From: Paraburkholderia megapolitana
Lineage (GTDB): Bacteria > Pseudomonadota > Gammaproteobacteria > Burkholderiales > Burkholderiaceae
Assembly (NCBI RefSeq): GCF_007556815.1
Contig: NZ_CP041745.1
Span: 3,015,001 to 3,079,000 of the forward strand
Direction of reading: 5' to 3'
Length of the DNA: 64,000 nucleotides
Position numbers and translations under genes: made by a program. The notes beneath the pieces are model-generated. The model had not been told where the DNA came from. It did no database searches and saw nothing but the letters and a program-made list of their open reading frames with translations. Positions within the stretch are counted from its first letter, which is position 1; the number at the start of each line of letters is the position of its first letter. Of this stretch, positions 16,327 to 25,849 are shown one piece after another.

Positions 16327-17241
16327 ATGACCAGGCCCATCAGTTGCACCCGGATCGTTGCGCGACTCACCGTTGCCACCGTGCTCGGTCTGAGCGTTGC
16401 GCCGTGCGTCGTGTCACCCGCTTTCGCCGAAGACGCGCCGCATATCGACGCCATTCCCGCCGACCGCGCGCTTTCCGCACTCGTGCCGGAGCTCTATCGT
16501 CAGAAGCAACCGATTACAGTTGCGGTCAATCCGGAGATCGCACCCGTCAAGTTCATCGACGAAGACGGCGACGTGGCGGGTTTCGCGCCCGATCTGATCT
16601 CTGCTGCGGCCAAGGTGCTGGGGCTGAAAATCAAGTTCGAGCAGGCATCGTTTGATTCGTTGATTCCGGGCCTCGCCGCGAATCGCTTCGATGTGTTGCT
16701 CTCGCTTGGCGATTTTCCGTCGCGTCACGGCAAGGTGACGTTCATCGATTACCTAAACGTGGGCCAGACGATCGTCGCGTCGCGTAAGGCGCGATTGACG
16801 CTCAAATCGCTCGACGATCTATGTGGGATGCAAATCGCGCTGCCGCGCGGCACAGCGCCGCTGCAACGAGCCAATGAAGTGAGCAGCAAATGCGTAGCGG
16901 ACGGTAAGAAAGCAATCTCGATCGCCACCTATCCGGACACCAACATGACGCTGATGTCGCTGACCAACGAAGCGAGCCAGGCTGCATGGGTCGACTCGCC
17001 CGCGGCAAACTACAACATCAAGAAGTTTCCAGACAAATACCAGGCGGTGTACTACTACAACCTGTCGTCATACGGAATCGGCTTTGGCGTCGAAGACAAC
17101 GGCAAGCGGCTCGCTCATGCATTCCAGCAAGCCCTGATCAAGTTGCAGAAGGAAGGGTTTTATCAAGGTGTGATGCAGAAGTGGGGGCTGCCCGCGAAAG
17201 ACGGACGCCCCACCTTCCCCATCAACGATCCGCAGATGTGA
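16327..17241 (+). CDS. ABC transporter periplasmic substrate-binding protein (SBP_bac_3 family)
   Basis: A 304-residue family 3 solute-binding protein. Residues 1-34 form a Sec signal peptide with a basic start, a hydrophobic core and the cleavage site SPAFA/EDAPH. The mature protein shows VAVNPEIAPVKFIDEDGDVA, GFAPDLISAAAKVLGL, DSLIPGLAANRFDVLL and PRGTAPLQ, typical of polar amino acid binders. It closes the operon, separated from its permease and ATPase genes by the two redox genes. That interleaving ties uptake and oxidation together. The ligand cannot be named from sequence. Confidence 0.94.
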   Translation: MTRPISCTRIVARLTVATVLGLSVAPCVVSPAFAEDAPHIDAIPADRALSALVPELYRQKQPITVAVNPEIAPVKFIDEDGDVAGFAPDLISAAAKVLGLKIKFEQASFDSLIPGLAANRFDVLLSLGDFPSRHGKVTFIDYLNVGQTIVASRKARLTLKSLDDLCGMQIALPRGTAPLQRANEVSSKCVADGKKAISIATYPDTNMTLMSLTNEASQAAWVDSPAANYNIKKFPDKYQAVYYYNLSSYGIGFGVEDNGKRLAHAFQQALIKLQKEGFYQGVMQKWGLPAKDGRPTFPINDPQM

Positions 17242-17277
17242 GTCTCTGGCTGGCAGCGAGCAAAATCCACCCCAGAC

Positions 17278-17312
17278 GAAAAAGGCCTTACAAGCGTTGC
17301 TTGTAAGGCCTT
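17278..17312 (-). terminator. rho-independent terminator of tRNA-Pro, possibly bidirectional
   Basis: A perfect 14-bp stem (arms 17282-17295 and 17299-17312) has a 3-base loop. On the minus strand it is followed by five T residues and lies 9 bases past the tRNA 3' end. The stem would also stall forward transcription from the binding-protein gene, although the plus strand has no clean T-run. Confidence 0.85.
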
Positions 17313-17320
17313 GATTTCTC

Positions 17321-17397
<77 letters not shown>

Positions 17398-17407
17398 AAA
17401 GCGTGAA

Positions 17408-17436
17408 AGTATAACAGAGAGTCCTTCCGATTTGAA
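17408..17436 (-). promoter_or_regulatory. sigma-70 promoter of tRNA-Pro
   Basis: On the minus strand TTCAAA (17431-17436) and TATACT (17408-17413) are separated by exactly 17 bases, and the -10 ends 11 bases before the tRNA 5' end. The weak -35 is the only departure from consensus. Confidence 0.7.
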
Positions 17437-17481
17437 CGCTGATACTTCACACGCGATACAAAACTTGGTGCAACAGAACAG

Positions 17482-17883
17482 CTAACGTCCGAGCACATCG
17501 AGCACGTGAAGCAGTTCCTTGCGCAACGCATCGACATCGACGTTCGCAGATGTCTGCGGCACAACAGTCTCGCTCTCTTCTTCGATCTCAGCGGCCGCAT
17601 GATGCCCGGAGCCGCCATGTGAATCGAGCCGGTTACGCGCACCGTTGATCGTAAAGCCCTGCTCATAGAGCAACTCGCGAATCCGCCGGATCAGCAGTAC
17701 TTCATGATGCTGATAGTACCGGCGATTCCCGCGGCGCTTCACCGGCCGCAACTGCGTGAACTCCTGCTCCCAGTAACGCAGCACGTGCGGCTTCACGCCG
17801 CACAGTTCGCTGACTTCACCGATGGTGAAGTAGCGCTTTGCTGGAATCGGAGGCAAGACGACTTTTTCGATCGTCGCTGTCAT
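17482..17883 (-). CDS. MerR-family transcriptional regulator next to ihfA
   Basis: A 133-residue protein with an N-terminal MerR winged helix ([20 protein letters not shown] at about 18-37, then RRGNRRYY). A short linker and an acidic, low-complexity tail follow, with no cysteine metal site or drug-binding domain. This unit directly behind ihfA is conserved in beta- and gammaproteobacteria; its targets are not known to me. It starts 43 bases after the ihfA stop and is probably co-transcribed from the thrS/pheST operon. Confidence 0.93.
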   Translation of the reverse strand: MTATIEKVVLPPIPAKRYFTIGEVSELCGVKPHVLRYWEQEFTQLRPVKRRGNRRYYQHHEVLLIRRIRELLYEQGFTINGARNRLDSHGGSGHHAAAEIEEESETVVPQTSANVDVDALRKELLHVLDVLGR

Positions 17884-17926
17884 CGTCAGTTAGCCGTATG
17901 GGTTGCGCAGAAGGCGCGCGAAACGG

Positions 17927-18337
17927 TCAGCGCGCGTAGCTTGCTTCAGCGCCGTTCTCCACCAGCGCCTTCAGCTTTTGACTTGCATGAAACGTCACGA
18001 CACGGCGCGCAGCAATCGGAATCGCTTCGCCGGTTTTCGGATTTCTACCGGGACGCTGCGGTTTGTCGCGCAACTGGAAATTGCCGAAGCCGGACAGCTT
18101 CACGCTGTCGCCGCTTTCCAGCGCATCGCGAATCACCTCGAAGAACGCTTCGACCATATCCTTCGCTTCCCGCTTGTTGAGTCCGACATTGTCGAACAGC
18201 AACTCGGCAAGCTCGGCCTTGGTCAATGTCGGCGCCTCGCCCGATGCGCCCGCGGATGATGTCGGGATATCGCGAATCATGGCGCTGCGTTGCGCCGAAA
18301 GAAGGGCTTCGAAATCACTCGAGTTCATTTCATTCAT
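17927..18337 (-). CDS. ihfA: integration host factor subunit alpha
   Basis: A 136-residue DNA-bending protein of the HU/IHF family. The core from about residue 38 reads [20 protein letters not shown], then [21 protein letters not shown] with the proline-tipped DNA-intercalating arm. An N-terminal extension of about 35 residues is longer than E. coli IhfA (99 residues); such an extension is usual in Burkholderia. I chose the ATG at 18337; one at 18328 is three codons later. It follows pheT, as in most proteobacteria. With IhfB it shapes promoters, origins and recombination sites. Confidence 0.96.
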   Translation of the reverse strand: MNEMNSSDFEALLSAQRSAMIRDIPTSSAGASGEAPTLTKAELAELLFDNVGLNKREAKDMVEAFFEVIRDALESGDSVKLSGFGNFQLRDKPQRPGRNPKTGEAIPIAARRVVTFHASQKLKALVENGAEASYAR

Positions 18338-18405
18338 ATCTGTCAAATGGCGCGCCACCCATAAACCGAAACATGCGGAAACTGCTGTTTGCAAGTGACC
18401 GTGGG

Positions 18406-20838
18406 TTATCCGCGCAGCCGTGCGCCATATACTCGAGCCAGACGATTCACCAGAGTTTGAATGGCCAGATCGACCGTTTCATCCTGAAGTGTCCCGCCAG
18501 TATCTTGCAAGGTTACACGGAACGCAAGGCTTTTCTCGTGTGTAGCCAACCCACCGGAAGTACTTGATTTTGGACGAAATTCGTCGAAAAGCGCAACCCT
18601 TTGAACGGTCTTGCAGGCGTCCTCGGAAAGCGCATTCTGCATCTCGTCGAGCAGTGCCTGAACTTCGATTTTCTGATCCACCACGACGGCAATATCGCGC
18701 CGAACCGGCGGGAATTTCGACACATCGGTCGGGCTCGGCAACGTACGCCCAATCAGCGCGTCCGTTTCAATTTCAAACAGAATCGGCGCATGCGGTAAAT
18801 CGTATTTCTGCATCCAGCGCGGATGCAGTTCGCCGATCCAGCCCACTGCGCGACCATTCAATTCGATGCGCGCGCTGCGCCCCGGATGCAGCGCGGGATG
18901 CTCCGCCGTCACGAACCGCGCGACAGCCGGTGCCAGCACCGCCTCCAGGTCGCCCTTCACGTCGAAATAGTCGACTGCGCGCGACGGTGCGCCCCACTGC
19001 TCTTCGAGTGCCGGGCCGTAGGCGAGCGCGCCAACCATCTTCGGCTGGGCATAACCTTCCACAGCCAGTTCGCCTGCCTTCATCGCTGCGTCCGGCAGGA
19101 ACACGCGTCCCGCTTCGAACACACGAACCCGGTCTGCACGGCGATTCAGGTTGTGGCGCAGCACACTGATCAAGCTGCCGAACAGAGTCGTGCGCATGAC
19201 CGAGAGCTGACTCGCGATCGGATTGAGCAGGCGCACCGGCTTGTCGTTGCCGGCGAAATCCTGTTCCCATTCCGCGTCGACGAAGCTGAAGTTCACCGTT
19301 TCCGCATAGTCGCGCGCGGCAAGCGCGTGACGGATCGTGTGAATCGAGCGCTGCGTTTCATTCGTCGCGCGCATTTCGCTCGTGGCCACGGGCGGGCGCG
19401 CCGGGATCTTCTCGAAACCGTAGATGCGCGCCACCTCTTCGATCAGGTCTTCCTCGATCTCGATGTCGAAGCGGTACGGCGGCGGCGTTACGGAGAACGT
19501 GTCGCCGTCCCGCTCGAACGTCAGACCGAGACACGTGAAGATCTGCGCAATCTCGTCGGCGCCGATTGCTACACCGATGATCCGGTTCGCCCGCGCAACA
19601 CGCATCTTCACCGGCGTACGTTGCGGCACGTTGACGATCTGGTCGTCGACCGGGCCCGCTGCGCCACCGCAGATATCGAGGATCAGTTGCGTGATGCGTT
19701 CGATATGCTCGACGGTCGTCGAATAGTCGACACCGCGTTCGAAACGATGCGCCGCATCGGTAGAGAAGTTGTAGCGGCGCGCGCGGCCACGAATGCTATC
19801 CGGCCACCAGAACGCAGCTTCCAGATAGATGTTGGTCGTGTCGAGCGTGACTGCCGTGCTGTCGCCGCCCATGATGCCGGCGAAGCTTTCCAGGTGCCGG
19901 TCGTCGGCGATCACGCCGACGGCTTCATCGACTTCAACCGTATTACCGTTCAGCAGTTTCAGCGATTCGCCGCGCCGACCCCAGCGCACATCGAGGCCGC
20001 CATGAATCTTGTCGAGGTCGAATACGTGCGACGGCCGACCCAGTTCGAGCATCACGTAGTTCGAGATGTCGACGAGCGCGGAAATGCTGCGCTGGCCCGA
20101 GCGTTCCAGACGTTCGACCATCCACTGCGGCGACTTCGCGCGCGCGTTCACGCCGCGAATCACACGACCGGAGAAGCGGCCACACAGATCGGGCGCGGAG
20201 ATTTTCACCGGCAGCTTTTCGTTCAACGTCGCGGCAACCGGCTTGATATCGAGCGGATGCAGCGTCGCACCGGTGATCGCGGCGGTCTCGCGCGCAACGC
20301 CGAATACCGACAGACAGTCAGCCTTGTTCGGCGTCAGCTTGATTTCGAAAATCGTATCGTCGAGGTTCAGCGTTTCGCGAATGTCCTGGCCGATCGGTGT
20401 GTCTTCCGGCAGGATCAGCAAGCCGCTGTGATCTTCCGACAGCTTCAGCTCGCGTGCCGAGCACAGCATCCCCTGGCTCTCGACACCACGCAGCTTCGAC
20501 AGCTTGATTGCGAACGGCGCACCGCCCTCTTCGGCCGGCGGCAACTCTGCACCGACCAGCGCGACCGGCACCTTGATGCCAGGCGCCACGTTCGGCGCGC
20601 CACATACGATGTTCAACGTCGTGCCCGTGCCGGCGTCGACCTGGCAAACGTTGAGCTTGTCCGCGTCCGGGTGCTTCACGACTTCGAGCACACGCCCGAC
20701 GACGATCTTCGAAGTAGCCGGCGCCGCCGGCCGCAGGCTTTCGACTTCGAGGCCCGCCATGGTCAGCGCGTGCGACAGCGCGTCCGTCGTCAGTTGCGGA
20801 TCGACAAAGGTTCTCAGCCAGGATTCCGGGAATTGCAT
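18406..20838 (-). CDS. pheT: phenylalanyl-tRNA synthetase beta subunit
   Basis: An 810-residue large subunit of the cytosolic (alphabeta)2 enzyme that charges tRNA-Phe. In order: N-terminal core, an EMAP-like tRNA-binding domain ([20 protein letters not shown] near 48-67), the B3/B4 editing region, the B5 domain, a catalytic-like B6/B7 region and a C-terminal FDX-ACB anticodon-binding domain ([15 protein letters not shown]). Length is typical. It starts 76 bases after pheS and ends 68 bases before ihfA. Confidence 0.98.
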   Translation of the reverse strand: MQFPESWLRTFVDPQLTTDALSHALTMAGLEVESLRPAAPATSKIVVGRVLEVVKHPDADKLNVCQVDAGTGTTLNIVCGAPNVAPGIKVPVALVGAELPPAEEGGAPFAIKLSKLRGVESQGMLCSARELKLSEDHSGLLILPEDTPIGQDIRETLNLDDTIFEIKLTPNKADCLSVFGVARETAAITGATLHPLDIKPVAATLNEKLPVKISAPDLCGRFSGRVIRGVNARAKSPQWMVERLERSGQRSISALVDISNYVMLELGRPSHVFDLDKIHGGLDVRWGRRGESLKLLNGNTVEVDEAVGVIADDRHLESFAGIMGGDSTAVTLDTTNIYLEAAFWWPDSIRGRARRYNFSTDAAHRFERGVDYSTTVEHIERITQLILDICGGAAGPVDDQIVNVPQRTPVKMRVARANRIIGVAIGADEIAQIFTCLGLTFERDGDTFSVTPPPYRFDIEIEEDLIEEVARIYGFEKIPARPPVATSEMRATNETQRSIHTIRHALAARDYAETVNFSFVDAEWEQDFAGNDKPVRLLNPIASQLSVMRTTLFGSLISVLRHNLNRRADRVRVFEAGRVFLPDAAMKAGELAVEGYAQPKMVGALAYGPALEEQWGAPSRAVDYFDVKGDLEAVLAPAVARFVTAEHPALHPGRSARIELNGRAVGWIGELHPRWMQKYDLPHAPILFEIETDALIGRTLPSPTDVSKFPPVRRDIAVVVDQKIEVQALLDEMQNALSEDACKTVQRVALFDEFRPKSSTSGGLATHEKSLAFRVTLQDTGGTLQDETVDLAIQTLVNRLARVYGARLRG

Positions 20839-20914
20839 GGTTCTGTGTACGTTCTGATCAGGTTAGGTCCACGTCCGGCGAATGCATCGGCACCTGCCGG
20901 CAGCACAGCGAGCG

Positions 20915-21928
20915 TTACGCGAATTGGCGCAGGAAACGCAGGTCGTTCTCAAAGAACAGACGCAGGTCCTGCACGCCGTAACGCAGCATCGCGAGCCGCT
21001 CGAGGCCGCTGCCAAAAGCAAAGCCGATGTAACGCTCGGGGTCGAGGCCCATGTTGCGGATCACGGTCGGATGAACCTGGCCCGAGCCCGAAATTTCCAG
21101 CCACTTACCGGCGTTCTTGCCCTGCTCGAACATCATGTCGATTTCGGCCGACGGTTCGGTGAACGGGAAATACGACGGACGGAAGCGCACGAGAATGTCG
21201 TCGCGCTCGAAGAACTTCTTCAGGAAATCCGTGTAGACGCCCTTCAGATCCGCAAAGCTGATGTTCTCGTCGATCCACAGGCCTTCGACCTGGTTGAACA
21301 TCGGCGAATGCGTCGCGTCGCTGTCCACGCGATAAGTACGGCCCGGCGCGATCGCCTTGATCGGCGGCTTGTTCATGCGGGCGTAGCGAACCTGCATCGG
21401 GCTCGTATGCGTACGCAGCAGCAGCTGGCGGCCGTCGGCATCCTTGCCGTCGACATAAAACGTGTCCTGCATCGAGCGCGCCGGATGGTTCTCCGGGCTG
21501 TTCAATGCGGTGAAGTTGTACCAGTCGGTTTCGATCTCGGGGCCGTCGGCCACATCGAAACCGATCGAGCGGAAAATCTGTTCGACGCGCTCCCACGTGC
21601 GCATCACCGGATGCAGGCTGCCTGCACCGATGCCGCGACCCGGCAGCGTGACGTCGATCGCCTCGGCGGCGAGACGCTGGTTCAGCAACGCATCGGCGAG
21701 CGCCTGGCGGCGCGCCGTCAGCGCGGCTTCCACCTGCTGCTTGACGATGTTGATACGCGCGCCTTCAGTTTTACGCGCCTCGGGATCGAGTTTGCCCAAA
21801 CCCTTCAGCAACTCGGTCAGTGCACCCGACTTACCGAGAAAACGGGCTTTTTCGTTTTCGAGGGTCGTGATGTCGGTGGCCTGTTCGAAGGCTTTTTGCG
21901 CGTCGGCGACAATCTGGTCCAGATCCAT
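20915..21928 (-). CDS. pheS: phenylalanyl-tRNA synthetase alpha subunit
   Basis: A 337-residue catalytic subunit. An N-terminal coiled coil (about 1-90) leads to the class II core: motif 1 around [20 protein letters not shown], motif 2 with [13 protein letters not shown] and [18 protein letters not shown], motif 3 with [18 protein letters not shown] chose the second methionine (21928, [11 protein letters not shown]), which matches the family start; an in-frame ATG lies three codons upstream. The strong hairpin in its leader may control it. Confidence 0.98.
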   Translation of the reverse strand: MDLDQIVADAQKAFEQATDITTLENEKARFLGKSGALTELLKGLGKLDPEARKTEGARINIVKQQVEAALTARRQALADALLNQRLAAEAIDVTLPGRGIGAGSLHPVMRTWERVEQIFRSIGFDVADGPEIETDWYNFTALNSPENHPARSMQDTFYVDGKDADGRQLLLRTHTSPMQVRYARMNKPPIKAIAPGRTYRVDSDATHSPMFNQVEGLWIDENISFADLKGVYTDFLKKFFERDDILVRFRPSYFPFTEPSAEIDMMFEQGKNAGKWLEISGSGQVHPTVIRNMGLDPERYIGFAFGSGLERLAMLRYGVQDLRLFFENDLRFLRQFA

Positions 21929-21983
21929 TGATCCCATCTTTTCAACGTCAGTGTTCTATCGAAACGAAAGTGGCTCGACCAAC

Positions 21984-22009
21984 AAAAAAGGGGCTCGGTG
22001 AGGAGCCCC
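21984..22009 (-). terminator. intrinsic terminator or attenuator between rplT and pheS
   Basis: On the minus strand a 7-bp GC stem (GGGGCTC/GAGCCCC) with a 6-base loop is followed by six T residues. It lies 79 bases after the rplT stop and 56 bases before the pheS start. It could end the thrS-rplT transcript or act as a pheST attenuator. The plus strand also has a T-run (22011-22015). Confidence 0.85.
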
Positions 22010-22087
22010 GTTTTTGTTGCAGCGTCACCGAAACCACCGGATCTTCGCTGCAACGAACCACGCAGTACGATGTGCTAACTAGCGCAA

Positions 22088-22447
22088 TCAGGCTGCAACG
22101 GCGGCTTTCACCTGCTGAACGATCGCAGCAAAAGCGGCCTTGTCGAACACAGCCATGTCGGCCAGCACCTTGCGGTCGAGTTCGATCGAAGCCTTCTTCA
22201 GGCCGTTGATGAACACGCTGTACGTCATGTCGTGCTGACGCACCGCCGCGTTGATACGCGTGATCCACAGTGCGCGGAACACACGCTTCTTGTTGCGGCG
22301 ATCGCGGTAGGCGTACTGGCCTGCGCGCATGACCGCCTGCTTGGCGATGCGATAGACGTTATTGCGGCGGCCGCGGTAACCCTTGGCCAGCTTGATGATC
22401 TTCTTGTGGCGGGCCCGTGCGGTAACCCCACGTTTGACTCTAGGCAT
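22088..22447 (-). CDS. rplT: 50S ribosomal protein L20
   Basis: A 119-residue ribosomal protein that binds 23S rRNA early in 50S assembly. The N-terminal [20 protein letters not shown] and the basic helical stretch [20 protein letters not shown] are diagnostic. It sits 29 bases after rpmI, in the conserved infC-rpmI-rplT order. In E. coli L20 represses its own operon, which could hold here, but I did not identify an operator structure. Confidence 0.99.
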
Positions 22448-22476
22448 AATGAACTCCTGTGAGTTTTAGTTAAGGG

Positions 22477-22674
22477 TTAGGCGAACGGCAACATTGCGCG
22501 CACGGAGTTCAGATCGGAATCATGAACGGCCGTAGAGCCACGCAGGTGACGCTTGTTCTTGGTGGTTTTCTTGGTAAGAATGTGGCGCTTGAAGGCTTGA
22601 CCGCGCTTGACGGTACCGCCCGGGCGCACCACGAAGCGCTTTGCAGCACTCTTCTTGGTCTTCATCTTAGGCAT
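22477..22674 (-). CDS. rpmI: 50S ribosomal protein L35
   Basis: A 65-residue basic protein of the large subunit. The start at 22674 gives [14 protein letters not shown], the canonical L35 N-terminus, followed by [17 protein letters not shown]. The frame is open for another 27 codons upstream, but those residues are not L35-like. Confidence 0.98.
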   Translation of the reverse strand: MPKMKTKKSAAKRFVVRPGGTVKRGQAFKRHILTKKTTKNKRHLRGSTAVHDSDLNSVRAMLPFA

Positions 22675-22926
22675 GACGAACAACTCCATTATTTGATGGA
22701 TATGGGTGTGCGGTTGGCACGAATGCCCTTTACCGCCCTTCGAAACCCACTCCACTTGGTATGCAGCAGACCTGTCCTGCCGGTCGCCGCTTTTTCAGAA
22801 GCAGTGCCTGTGAAACCGGCACTGCTTCGAAACCTGCTGCTTCCCGTCACCTGACGAGAAGCCTGATTTTTCCACAACTACTTTTCACAACCGCCGGGCA
22901 CATCACACGATGCACCCGCTTGCGGC

Positions 22927-23448
22927 TTACTTCTTTTTCTTCGGCGACAGCACCATGATCATCTGGCGCCCTTCCATCTTGGGCATCTGCTCGACCTGAC
23001 CGACTTCGTCGAGGTCGGTGCGCAGACGCTCCAGCATGCGCATACCGATTTCCTGGTGAGCCATTTCGCGACCACGGAAACGCAACGTGATTTTCGTCTT
23101 GTCGCCGTCTTCGAGAAAGCGCACGAGATTACGAAGCTTGACGTTGTAATCTCCGTCGTCGGTACCGGGTCGGAACTTCACTTCCTTGACCTGGATGACC
23201 TTCTGCTTGAGCTTGGCCTCGTGTTGCTTCTTCGCTTCCTGGTACTTGAATTTGCCGTAGTCCATTAACCGGCAAACAGGCGGTACCGCCTGCGGAGCAA
23301 TTTCGACCAGATCAACGTCCTGCTGCTCCGACAGTCGGAAAGCATCGGCGAGTTTCACGATGCCCAGCGGTTCGTTTTCGACTCCGACGAGACGCACCTC
23401 AGGTGCGGTTATTTCGCCGTTGATGCGATGCGGCTTATCCGTAGCGAT
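22927..23448 (-). CDS. infC: translation initiation factor IF-3 (apparent ATC start codon)
   Basis: IF-3 binds the 30S subunit, keeps it apart from 50S and checks the start codon. The family N-terminus [20 protein letters not shown] is present only if translation begins at an ATC at 23446-23448, preceded by AGAGGA 8 bases upstream; this gives 173 residues. There is no ATG, and the nearest standard codon is a GTG at 23397, which would cut off 17 conserved residues. Rare AUU/AUC/AUA starts are a known feature of infC and allow IF-3 to repress its own translation. The C-terminal domain ends in SPKKKK. thrS lies 51 bases upstream. Confidence 0.96.
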   Translation of the reverse strand: MATDKPHRINGEITAPEVRLVGVENEPLGIVKLADAFRLSEQQDVDLVEIAPQAVPPVCRLMDYGKFKYQEAKKQHEAKLKQKVIQVKEVKFRPGTDDGDYNVKLRNLVRFLEDGDKTKITLRFRGREMAHQEIGMRMLERLRTDLDEVGQVEQMPKMEGRQMIMVLSPKKKK

Positions 23449-23499
23449 GTTACGTTTCCTCTAAAAATTAAAAAAACGAGCCGCGCTGCCGAAGTGGGC

Positions 23500-25407
23500 T
23501 TACCGGAACGACTGCACGTCCTCGCGCAGGCGTTCAGTAAAGGCTTCGACCGGCATTACACCCAGATCGACGCCACCACGGGCACGCACGGCTACCGTTT
23601 GTGCATCACGCTCTTTATCGCCGACCACAAGGAGGTACGGCACCTTTTCCAGCGTGTGCTCGCGTATTTTATAGCTAATCTTCTCGTTGCGCAAATCAAC
23701 CTCTACTCTAACCCCTTGTTTTTGCAACGTTTGGGCGAGAGCAGCGGCATATTCGGCCTGACTTTCGGCGATATTCATCACCACAACCTGCATCGGCGCC
23801 AGCCAGGACGGCATTGCACCAGCATGGTGCTCGATCAGAATGCCGAGAAAACGCTCCATTGATCCGACGATTGCCCGGTGCAGCATGATCGGGCGGCGCC
23901 GGCCGTTGTCCTCGGCCACGTATTCGGCGCCGAGGCGCTCCGGCAGCACCATATCGAGCTGCAGCGTGCCGCATTGCCACGAGCGGCCGAGCGCGTCCTT
24001 GATGTGATATTCGACCTTCGGACCGTAGAACGCGCCCTCCCCGGGCAATTCCTCCCAGCTCACGCCGCAGGCCGTCAGCGCCTCGCGCAGGCCCTGTTCG
24101 GCACGATCCCAGGTTTCGTCGGTGCCGGCGCGCGCATCGGGGCGCAGCGACAGCTTGATCTCGACCTGATCGAAGCCGAAGTCCTTGTACACGCTCATCG
24201 CGAGCGTGTTGAATGCGATCGACTCGCTGATGAACTGGTCTTCGGTACAGAAAATGTGTGCGTCGTCCTGCACGAAACCGCGCACGCGCATCAGGCCGTG
24301 CAGCGCGCCCGACGCTTCATTGCGGTGACACGAGCCGAACTCGGCATAGCGCAACGGCAGATCGCGATACGAACGCAGCCCGTGGTTGAACACCTGCACG
24401 TGCCCCGGGCAGTTCATCGGCTTGATCGCGTAGTCGCGTTTCTCCGATTCCGTCGTGAACATGTTCTCGCGATAGTTCTGCCAGTGACCCGACGCTTCCC
24501 ACAGCGAGCGGTCCATGATCATCGGCGTCTTGATCTCGAGATAGCCCGCATCGTTCACGCGGCGGCGCATATACTGCTCGACCTGCTGCCACAGCGTCCA
24601 GCCACGCGGATGCCAGAACACCATGCCCGGCGACTCTTCCTGCATGTGGAACAGGTCGAGTTGCTTGCCGAGCTTGCGGTGATCGCGCTTCTCGGCTTCT
24701 TCGAGCATGTGCAGGTACGCGTCCTGATCTTCCTTCTTGACCCACGCCGTACCGTAGATACGCTGCAGCTGTTCGTTCTTCGCATCGCCGCGCCAGTACG
24801 CGCCTGCCACACGCATCAGCTTGAACACCTTCAGCTTGCCGGTGGACGGCACGTGCGGGCCGCGGCACAGATCGGTAAAGCCGCCGTGCGAGTAGAGCTT
24901 GATTTCGTCGGTAGCGGGAATCGATTCGATGATCTCGGCCTTGTACTTCTCGCCGATGCTCTTGAAGTACGTCACCGCTTCGTCGCGCGACACTACGCGG
25001 CGCGACACCGGCTCGTCTTTCTTCGCAAGCTCCTGCATGCGCTTTTCGATCTTCTCGAGATCGTCCGGCGTGAAAGGACGGCTGTATGCGAAGTCGTAGT
25101 AGAAGCCGTTATCGATCACCGGGCCGATCGTGACCTGCGCTTCCGGATACAGATCCTTCACCGCATACGCGAGCAAGTGCGCGGTGGAGTGGCGGATGAT
25201 ATCGAGGCCGTCTTTATCTTTATCCGTGACGATGGCGAGCGACGCATCGTGATCGATCAACGCGGACGTATCGACCAGTTCGCCGTCGATCTTGCCGCCA
25301 AGCGCGGCTTTGGCCAGACCCGGACCGATCGACGCCGCTACTTCGGCGACCGTAACCGGATGCTCGTACTGTCGAACAGAACCGTCAGGCAGACGTATCG
25401 AAACCAT
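23500..25407 (-). CDS. thrS: threonyl-tRNA synthetase
   Basis: A 635-residue class II synthetase: TGS domain (about 1-63), the editing domain with HSTAH near 78, the catalytic core with motif 2 [11 protein letters not shown] and motif 3 [21 protein letters not shown], then an anticodon-binding domain. The ATG at 25407 was chosen over one 11 codons upstream because it follows GGAGAG at good spacing and gives the usual [10 protein letters not shown] start. First gene of the thrS-infC-rpmI-rplT series. A strong hairpin with a T-run lies 56 bases upstream of the start. Confidence 0.98.
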   Translation of the reverse strand: MVSIRLPDGSVRQYEHPVTVAEVAASIGPGLAKAALGGKIDGELVDTSALIDHDASLAIVTDKDKDGLDIIRHSTAHLLAYAVKDLYPEAQVTIGPVIDNGFYYDFAYSRPFTPDDLEKIEKRMQELAKKDEPVSRRVVSRDEAVTYFKSIGEKYKAEIIESIPATDEIKLYSHGGFTDLCRGPHVPSTGKLKVFKLMRVAGAYWRGDAKNEQLQRIYGTAWVKKEDQDAYLHMLEEAEKRDHRKLGKQLDLFHMQEESPGMVFWHPRGWTLWQQVEQYMRRRVNDAGYLEIKTPMIMDRSLWEASGHWQNYRENMFTTESEKRDYAIKPMNCPGHVQVFNHGLRSYRDLPLRYAEFGSCHRNEASGALHGLMRVRGFVQDDAHIFCTEDQFISESIAFNTLAMSVYKDFGFDQVEIKLSLRPDARAGTDETWDRAEQGLREALTACGVSWEELPGEGAFYGPKVEYHIKDALGRSWQCGTLQLDMVLPERLGAEYVAEDNGRRRPIMLHRAIVGSMERFLGILIEHHAGAMPSWLAPMQVVVMNIAESQAEYAAALAQTLQKQGVRVEVDLRNEKISYKIREHTLEKVPYLLVVGDKERDAQTVAVRARGGVDLGVMPVEAFTERLREDVQSFR

Positions 25408-25462
25408 TTCGCTCTCCGTGATGCCGACCGGCGGCGGCACATACGATAACCCGATAAAGACG

Positions 25463-25496
25463 AAAAAAATGCGGCCCCGCTTTCGAGGGGCCGCAT
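25463..25496 (-). terminator. intrinsic terminator in the thrS leader (possible attenuator)
   Basis: On the minus strand a perfect 10-bp stem (ATGCGGCCCC/GGGGCCGCAT, plus-strand arms 25469-25478 and 25487-25496) is followed by a run of T. It lies 56 bases before the thrS start and about 130 bases beyond the tRNA-Val terminator, so it could control read-through into thrS. Confidence 0.85.
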
Positions 25497-25628
25497 TTCA
25501 CATTCAGCAAACTACAAGGGCGAAAGAGGTCCTCGACTAGCGTCGTTCCGAAGTGGTTCCGGTCAACGTTCGCGGTGTCATAACCGTATTCGCCTTGATG
25601 CGCCGAAGCGCATGCTGCTTCATTATTC

Positions 25629-25652
25629 AAAAACTCCGGCGAACCGGAGTTT
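25629..25652 (-). terminator. rho-independent terminator of tRNA-Val
   Basis: On the minus strand AAACTCCGG, a TTCG tetraloop and CCGGAGTTT form a 9-bp stem that runs into five T residues, starting 11 bases past the tRNA 3' end. Confidence 0.85.
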
Positions 25653-25662
25653 CGATTTTCGT

Positions 25663-25739
25663 TGGTAGGCTCGATTGGACTCGAACCAACGACCCCCACC
25701 ATGTCAAGGTGGTGCTCTAACCAGCTGAGCTACGAGCCT
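25663..25739 (-). tRNA. tRNA-Val (anticodon GAC)
   Basis: The minus strand gives a 77-base cloverleaf with encoded CCA: acceptor stem AGGCTCG/CGAGCCT, D arm GCTCAGCTGGTTAGAGC, anticodon stem CCACC/GGTGG with loop TTGACAT (anticodon GAC), T-loop GGTTCGAGTCC. Confidence 0.97.
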
Positions 25740-25750
25740 AAAGAAGCGAA

Positions 25751-25779
25751 ATTATAAGAAGCCCAGCAAATCTTGGCAA
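25751..25779 (-). promoter_or_regulatory. strong sigma-70 promoter of tRNA-Val
   Basis: On the minus strand TTGCCA (25774-25779) and a consensus TATAAT (25751-25756) are 17 bases apart, and the -10 ends 12 bases before the tRNA 5' end. Confidence 0.85.
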
Positions 25780-25849
25780 GTACTTTTATGCAGCCACATC
25801 ACAGGAACTGCTCACGACGGGAAACTGCACGCGCTTGCCGTCGGTAGCG

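Noticed and set aside
18823..21162. 779-residue open frame on the plus strand opposite pheT and pheS
   Set aside because: It is the antisense shadow of high-GC coding sequence: rich in Arg, His and Ala, no motif, no ribosome site, and covers two certain genes.
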